A stretch of DNA of 64,000 nt. Source: Branchiostoma floridae. Taxonomy: Eukaryota; Chordata; Leptocardii; Amphioxiformes; Branchiostomatidae. The translations under genes were made by a program, and so were the position numbers. Where the stretch lies: positions 11,597,703 to 11,661,702 of the forward strand of contig NC_049993.1 of assembly GCF_000003815.2 (NCBI RefSeq), given 5' to 3'. This document shows positions 58,901 to 64,000 of the stretch, one piece after another; positions within the stretch are counted from its first letter, which is position 1; each line of letters opens with the position of its first letter. Under the pieces are notes generated by a model that was given only the letters and a program-made list of their open reading frames with translations, had not been told where the DNA came from and ran no database searches.

Positions 58901-60864
58901 TTTTAATCCAATCTACTGACGTCCTGGTAGGCACCAAATGCCCAATACTCCGGATATAAACAACAACAGCGATTGCTCGTATGGAAAAATAATCTAAGGA
59001 ACCATAAAAAGGTGACCACAATGAACAGGTGGACTATTAAAAATTTCCTTTGGACTGCTAAAAATTTGTCTTCCTCCCCTTTTTTTGTATTAATTCATAC
59101 ATGTCATAGTTAGGATAAACCTATTCTCCAACTAGATCTCTTTTGCACATTAATTCACAGCTATGATATTAAAAATCTCGCCAACAAGATTACTCCAGTG
59201 TCACTGACAAAAGACACTGAATGGTACATCTGAAACGTCTGGCCGCTTCCAAAATCATATCCAGTTGCTTGAGTAACTGCTCTTTGGCATAACAAACAGG
59301 TGGTCTCCATACTAGTCATCACTAGTCAGGGCTCGAAATACCACCTGCATATGCAGGTTAGTGCAGGTAAAATTGGAGCTGTGCAGGTATTTCTGATGTC
59401 TACCTGCACCTAACCTGCACTGGTCCATGTACTGGGTTTTATACATAAATGTCATATGATGTAGGTATATGTGGATTGTTATCAGCTGCATTGAATGTTA
59501 CCACCTATAAAGTATAAAAAATAGCAATGTTTCCTGAAAAATCATACTTCCTAAATCAGAGTGATGCAGGTAAAATTTGTCAGGTGTAGGTAATTTTCAA
59601 TCATGTTACCTGCAACAGAGCAGGTATGCAGAAAAAATATTTTGAGCCCTGCTAATATACATGTATATGTGTGACAAGTCCAGAAAGTTGACTGAATGGT
59701 AGTACTCACCACAAATGCCATCATTGACCCTGGAGGAAGGGATGGTTTTTGGAGTGAAGCCCTTGTTACTGCAGTAGTACATCATGTTGGGACAGGCAGC
59801 AGTACCTTTGTTAAAAAAAAGTTCCACAATCTCATACCTTTGCCAAATAGTGTTACACATGTCTGGCATGACAAAAAAAGATTCTCATTTTTATACCAAC
59901 AATATCAAAATAGGCCATAAGGACATTATTTGCCACCCAAAATAACACAAATTGTTCAAAGTCTCACATTTCCAAAGATGGCTATTTTAACATTTCCTCA
60001 TTAATTACATATATGAGGCCCAATTTGCATGATTAATGTATAAAAATGTTCATCTTCATTGAACTTTCAATAACTGGTTGATAAAAAAAAGCAAATAGCC
60101 TGTCACTAGATGTGTAATAGATAAATCAAATGTACAATCTTACCTGGTTCGTCGGTCCCATCCTTACAGTCACAGTAATCATCATTAACCTGATCAAAGG
60201 GGATGGTCGCTGAGCCGTCTAAACAAGTGAAGGGCTTCGACTCATCATAGAAGGGTTTATCTAAAGAAAACATGATGGAAAATGCCTAGATTAAAACATA
60301 TCAACATCACAGTTGTTCTGATCAATAACGTTGTGGATGTCAAGATCACTGTCAAAATAACTACGGTCCTTACACTACCTTTAGAATTGGTAACATCGAA
60401 CAAAATACACACGACAGGTTATTTAGGTCACACATAAATTATTACACACCGACACCTGGTTGGCACATACAGTTGTAACACTAGAATTTACGAGAACACC
60501 ATGTCACGAATACTGCAAATAAAATGGGGATAAAATGGTGACTGCGAAACGTTGATGCACAACCCTGAAGGATTAGTATTATCTTGTCGAACCACTCTCT
60601 GCAGTGAAGCAGAACAATGGTGACTTCCTTTGTGAGGAGCCTTTTTCAGCAAATACAAGTGGGGAGGGCGACACGTGGACAAGGCATGTTTCAACAGTAC
60701 TTACGCAGCAACGATACTCCCCTCGGCCGCAAAATTTCTACCGCAGCTGTGTTATAAAATGGACTAACTATGTGTAAAACTAGAAGTGCTAAGAACATTT
60801 CTCCGTATAGAAATGAGCGAAAATTGCACAAAATCCCTCGTACACACGGCATCGTTTCCGCCAT
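49969..60864 (-). CDS. PRKCSH: Glucosidase II beta subunit (80K-H), 16 exons, 568 aa
   Basis: Exons are 60864-60705, 60260-60144, 59805-59710, 58384-58327, 57747-57630, 57257-57194, 56865-56800, 56432-56348, 55748-55670, 55330-55241, 54833-54704, 54321-54151, 53599-53536, 53123-52959, 52288-52189 and 50112-49969. Domains in order are: signal peptide (hydrophobic [10 protein letters not shown]); two Cys-rich LDLa-like modules (about 54-144, with [18 protein letters not shown] and the motif CCDGTDEY); a charged coiled-coil; paired EF-hand loops ([24 protein letters not shown]); Glu- then Asp-rich acidic stretches; a C-terminal MRH lectin domain ([25 protein letters not shown]); and the ER-retrieval tetrapeptide HEEL. 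The subunit holds the catalytic alpha chain in the ER and recognises mannose on N-glycans during glucose trimming. The start at MAETMPC gives 22 residues before an alternative Met23 that would leave a textbook signal peptide. Human PRKCSH is 528 aa; most of the extra length appears to be in the acidic region and N-terminus. Confidence 0.95.
50566..52129. mobile_element. Long-arm inverted repeat bounded by TTAA (PRKCSH intron 15)
   Basis: Arms of about 667 bp (50566-51232 and 51462-52129) are almost identical reverse complements; I found very few differences, for example one base in ATGGCCTCGTTC versus ATGGCCGCGTTC. The spacer is about 229 bp. The outer ends read TTAA-AGGACAGCATCAG and CTGATGCTGTCCT-TTAA, which fits the TTAA target preference of piggyBac and Kolobok elements. 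The arms are GC/CpG-rich, unlike the surrounding intron. No intact transposase is present, so it is a non-autonomous foldback element or a recent inverted duplication. Confidence 0.85.
54241..54317 (-). repeat. Coding GAT trinucleotide runs (poly-Asp) in PRKCSH exon 12
   Basis: Three runs of GAT codons encode clusters of five or six Asp in the acidic region of glucosidase II beta. Such pure runs are prone to length change. Confidence 0.85.
54947..54992 (-). mobile_element. Partial copy of the AGTTACTCAAGCAACTGGAT MITE family
   Basis: CCAAAATCATATCCAGTTG, then TTTGAGTAATTG, matches the right terminus of the complete copy at 18184-18324. The other terminus is missing. Confidence 0.6.
56455..56586. 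repeat. 66-bp tandem duplication (PRKCSH intron 7)
   Basis: Two units, 56455-56520 and 56521-56586, start TCACACTGGGAGAAACCTTA and differ at only two or three positions (CATATGCAG versus CATGTCCAG). Confidence 0.95.
57916..58064. mobile_element. MITE copy, same family as 18184-18324 (PRKCSH intron 4)
   Basis: The left end is TATGCCCAAAAGTAGTTACT and the right end runs CCAGCTTTGC to TTTTTGGCGTA. The central part CTGAAACGTCTG is shared with the partial copy near 59230. TA occurs at both edges. Confidence 0.7.
58456..58630. mobile_element. Inverted-repeat element (PRKCSH intron 3)
   Basis: Ends of about 50 bp are imperfect reverse complements. The innermost shared word is AAAAACAGAGATTTACTTCC and the outer ends are TCAAATACAATTCAATCTCT and its partner. 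The interior has an additional CTTCTTCAGC/GCTGAAGAAG hairpin. Confidence 0.75.
59190..59290 (-). mobile_element. Partial MITE copy (right half), same family as 18184-18324
   Basis: Contains CTGAAACGTCTGG, then CCAAAATCATATCCAGTTGC and TTGAGTAACTGC. The internal CTGAAACGTCTG word is shared with 57916-58064. The left terminus is not recognisable. Confidence 0.6.
59327..59651. mobile_element. Foldback element with CAGGGCTCGAAAT termini, copy 2 (PRKCSH intron 3)
   Basis: It starts CAGGGCTCGAAATACC and ends ATTTTGAGCCCTG. Flanks are CTAGT and CTAAT, a 4/5 match to a 5-bp duplication. The subterminal parts are filled with TGCAGGTA/TACCTGCA words in both orientations, a different word from copy 1 (GGGTGCAC). 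Confidence 0.8.
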
Positions 60865-60867
60865 CTT
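60858..60867 (-). promoter_or_regulatory. YY1-type motif AAGATGGCGG over the PRKCSH start codon
   Basis: The minus strand reads CCCAAGATGGCGGAAAC, where the ATG is the chosen start. YY1 motifs overlapping the first ATG are common in housekeeping genes and support this start and a nearby transcription start. Confidence 0.5.
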
Positions 60868-61980
60868 GGGAAATTTTGGTCCCGTGCGCAGGCGCATGAT
60901 TTGTGATCTGCTGATTGGTCAACAGTTACTTTCCCTTTCCCAGGGTTCTCTTTGGCAGGTGCTTCGAGAAAATATTATGAACCACCTGCTACTTAAAGTA
61001 TTACAAGAAAAACAAACAAAAGGGGACAAACCTTGGTCCGATAAAAAGCTTCTGAAAATGTGTACTAAGAACTCGTCCGATAGGCTTAACTATGTCTTTG
61101 AAGACGGTGCAGACACCAGATACACCGTGTAAAGAGAAAGTAAAGTTTAACCCTAATCATATTCATTGTCATAGATTAATATCAATAAAAAAGTTTGGAC
61201 CAGTCTAAGTAGAAAAAAATGATTAGTACAGGCGTGTCTGAACGTTCACGATATCGGAGCATCACTTAGGCGACGTATCTTCGTTATTGATAAATTATTC
61301 ATAAAGATTATGTTGCCAAAAGCGTCCACATGTTATCATCTTTTTGCATATCAATAATTCATAGCTACGATTGCACCCTAACCGATTGAAATGTTCATAT
61401 TAGGAATAGCGCACCTCTCTGTAATATAATACTGCTTCCTGTTGCATTGAATGGCACCCTTGAAATTTTTCATGTTGAAATGACGTCAGGTTGATTTTTG
61501 CAAAGCAGTTAAATATTGTCCTATCATGATTGAATTCTCCATTAGCGATGGTAAGTTGATCTACGGTGAACATTAGGGTGTTTCCCTAATCATAGAGGGT
61601 GTGGATGGTAAACGCCCATACCCAGGAATAGTAAACACTTCACCATAAAGAAGGTCAAGCCATTGCTACAACAGCAACAGCAACTTCTTTTAAATTGTGT
61701 TGGAAAAGTAGTTTGAACTCACGAAATACCACAAGGTAAGGATTAATAGGTGTTTTGTACCTATTTGCTACCTGCATCTTTGATCGTAGAGGTCTATGAT
61801 AAGACGTACATTTATAAAATAGAGTGCAATATTAGCCCGGTTGGTTTAAGCATGTATGTTCAATGGGAAGCAAGGAACAAGCCTACAGACTTTGCCTGTA
61901 GTCCAATTTTTCCAGTTACTGTTTGTTATACATGTGTATCTATTATCATGATTTTTATATTTTTACAGAGAACAATTGCA
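60865..61980. other. Divergent intergenic region between PRKCSH and the IFI44-like gene
   Basis: Holds the PRKCSH promoter and the likely 5' UTR of the IFI44-like gene. A strong acceptor (TTTTTACAG, ending 61968) precedes AGAACAATTGCA and the ATG, so at least one upstream non-coding exon is expected; its donor was not located. The open frames across this region do not resemble a protein family. Confidence 0.55.
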
Positions 61981-63991
61981 ATGGCTTCCTACTTGCCTCG
62001 CGTAAACAAAAACAACACCAGTGTTCTTTTGTCAGGGGAACATGAGCAGAAGCTGAGGCAGTGGCTGAAGAAGCCTACGTCCGATTTTAAACTGCTTTTC
62101 AAAGCGACCGCGAACACCTACAACGCCCAGGAATTCCACCGTCTGTGTGACAACCAGGGGCCAACCATCATTGTCGCCTACAGCAACAGCGGCGACGTTT
62201 TTGGGGGGTTCGCCAGCGTGTCGTGGAGAAGCGCGGGAAGGCACGTCACCGCACCTGGGTCCTTCCTCTTCAACCTGAACAGTAAAGTGCGCTTCCCGCT
62301 TAAACAGCAAGGTGACGCTTCTGCTTTGTATGACGACGGGGCTTACGGACCGACGTTTGGAGGCTACGACTGGGTTTCCTTCACCGGGTCCGGGATGAAA
62401 TCCTCCTTGTTGGGCCCACCTCACTCCCGAGTTGAAGCCCAGGGGGCCAGGGGTAATATCGGGAACTCTTATTCCCCCCACGGGACCGACAGAGCGGTGT
62501 CGTATGAGGAGTTTGGGGGGCTAGAGGCGTACGGATATCTGACTGGCACCTTCTGCGCCGACCTGGACTACAAGGACATCGAAGTCTACACCATCAGAGG
62601 TGCGTTGTTGACGTTATCAGATGGGCTGATGTAAGGTAAAATCTTTCACTGAGAACAGCGATCCGGCTACACGACGAGAAAGGTAGTAGAAAAATCTTAC
62701 AACTAGTCTTATACGTTTCACTATATTTTTATTGCCGTTTTGACAGACAAGCCAGTCGTTATCAGTGGAAAGAGAGCGGATGCTAGTCCAAATGTGCCGA
62801 GGCTTAAAGAGACAGCCTGGAGGACCATGGAGTGGACTGTTAGGTACTTCTTTCTACAACGTCATCATTCGTATCTTACAGTTGTCATTGTTAAAAGTTC
62901 TGCCCTTTGAGTTAACATGTGCTGCACATGTTCATGTTTTAACCGGCAATAGACACATGTATAGCCATACAGCGGAAACATATTAAGTTCATCTAATAAG
63001 TCTAAAAGGTAGTATTTAAAGGAACTAAAAAATTGGCCATATCGTTACATACCAGTACACCATGAGCGGTCACTTTCGGTACAAAATATGTTGATGCAGG
63101 TTAGACGTTAAGTACAGAATGTTTTTGGTTATCTTCTCATACGTGCAGTACAAGAGATGACCTGGTGCGAGAAGTGAGTGAGTACCGTCCCCTGGACAGC
63201 ACTAAGGTTCCACAAGCACAGATCCTGCTGTTGGGCCCGGCAGGGGCAGGGAAGTCCAGCTACTTCAATACCATCAACTCCATCTTCAGGGGCCACGTGA
63301 CGTCACAAGCTGTCACTGGGATAGCGCCGCACAGCCTGACTAACAAGGTACACTTCGCACATGCGCAGTAAGCACTGCCAAATACGGGGTTGCGAAAATT
63401 GATTTCTATTGAACGATTGCAGTATCACTGGCAATAACTTACTCACAATAAGGGAATAGGCTATTCCAAATAAGCCATGGTTTATATGCTCAGAAAAGGT
63501 GTCTTTTAAAACAGTAAAAACGTCATAAGAGATTTGACACTAAGACGTGTTCAGAATTTCTAACCAGAAGCTCTCCCCAAGTTATCGAACCTGATTGATG
63601 AATGCAGTAGGTAGTGACAGTTCGTTGTTTAAAAAGGAAACTACTGATATTGTTTATGTAATAGTGGGGTTCAAGCGCCGCCACTGAAACTGACCATGCC
63701 AAAGGCTCTGAGCTTTTGGCGTAGTGGTTTCCGGCGCTGGGTTTGTGGTCTGGTGGCTGGGTTTGGCGCGGGTTTGAATCCTGAGAGCCAGGAGACTGTT
63801 TCTACTCCTTTCTTACATTTATGTATTGGATGATCTCTCTACAGTTCCGGCGGTACGAGGTCCGGTCCGGCAGGGACGGCGGTGCGCTGGGGTTCCGCCT
63901 GTGCGACACGATGGGTCTGGAGGACGGGCAGGGTCTGGGCGTGGCAGACATACCCTACCTGCTGGGCGGGAACGTACCTGACAGGTACCAG
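61981..63991 (+). CDS. IFI44L: IFI44-like protein: TLDc domain plus P-loop GTPase, 5' part only
   Basis: Exons are 61981-62599, 62747-62843, 63149-63347 and 63845-63991, then GTGAGA; the gene continues past the right edge, so 354 residues are visible. Residues 1-206 form a TLDc-type domain (CDNQGPTIIVAYSNSGDVFGGF, in pieces; ends DYKDIEVYTI). A linker follows, then the GTPase: P-loop GPAGAGKSS (268-276) and G3 box DTMG (326-329), with the family strings NSIFRGHVTSQA and GGNVPDRYQ. This order is that of vertebrate IFI44/IFI44L, interferon-induced proteins of uncertain mechanism. The switch to an immune role in this animal is inference. A SINE sits in intron 3. The gene symbol denotes the family, not orthology. 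Confidence 0.9.
63687..63830 (+). mobile_element. tRNA-derived SINE, copy 2 (IFI44-like intron 3)
   Basis: It opens AAACTGACCATGCCAAA like the copy at 26429, has A-box-like TTGGCGTAGTGG and B-box-like CGGGTTTGAATCC, and diverges between the boxes. The right end is approximate. Confidence 0.7.
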
Positions 63992-64000
63992 GTGAGAACG

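Noticed and set aside
61750-61980. Upstream in-frame extension of the IFI44-like first coding exon
   Set aside because: A strong TTTTTACAG acceptor lies just before the chosen ATG, and the extension has intron-like composition and no family likeness.
62032-62481. 149-codon minus-strand frame
   Set aside because: A shadow of the TLDc exon of the IFI44-like gene on the opposite strand.

Overview
The window looks like nuclear DNA of an invertebrate chordate, most likely an amphioxus (Branchiostoma). Genes are split by GT-AG introns, there are many short inverted-repeat elements and tRNA-derived repeats, and the proteins resemble unduplicated relatives of vertebrate families. The species is inferred; no barcode gene is present.

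Layout. (1) 4.2-13.4 kb, +: a two-exon INK4-type CDK inhibitor (CDKN2 family) with five ankyrin repeats and an 8.7 kb intron. That intron holds a 100-N assembly gap flanked by an inverted repeat. (2) 13.4-21.9 kb: no gene recognised; a minisatellite lies near 20 kb. (3) 21.9-28.6 kb, -: a complete eight-exon MTAP gene. INK4 and MTAP are neighbours and convergent, as CDKN2A and MTAP are on human 9p21. (4) 29.5-44.8 kb, +: three tandem four-exon calcyphosine/CAPSL-type EF-hand genes. The first is head-to-head with MTAP and has two alternative last coding exons. Copies 1 and 3 have perfect RFX X-box motifs upstream; the middle copy has a short CAPS-like N-terminus and no such motif. (5) 44.8-50.0 kb: no gene recognised. 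(6) 50.0-60.9 kb, -: a complete 16-exon PRKCSH gene (glucosidase II beta subunit) ending in the ER-retrieval signal HEEL. Its intron 15 contains a roughly 1.56 kb near-perfect inverted repeat bounded by TTAA. (7) 62.0 kb to the right edge, +: the 5' part of an IFI44-like gene with a TLDc domain followed by a P-loop GTPase, running off the window.

The genes do not form one pathway. They cover cell-cycle control (INK4), methionine/polyamine salvage (MTAP), calcium binding probably linked to ciliated cells (CAPSL cluster), ER glycoprotein processing (PRKCSH) and probable innate immunity (IFI44-like). Their human relatives lie on 9p, 1p, 19p and 5p, so the block may preserve a piece of the linkage group that predates the vertebrate genome duplications. 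All exon boundaries were derived by hand from reading frame, splice consensus and family alignment. All reconstructed reading frames close correctly across every junction.
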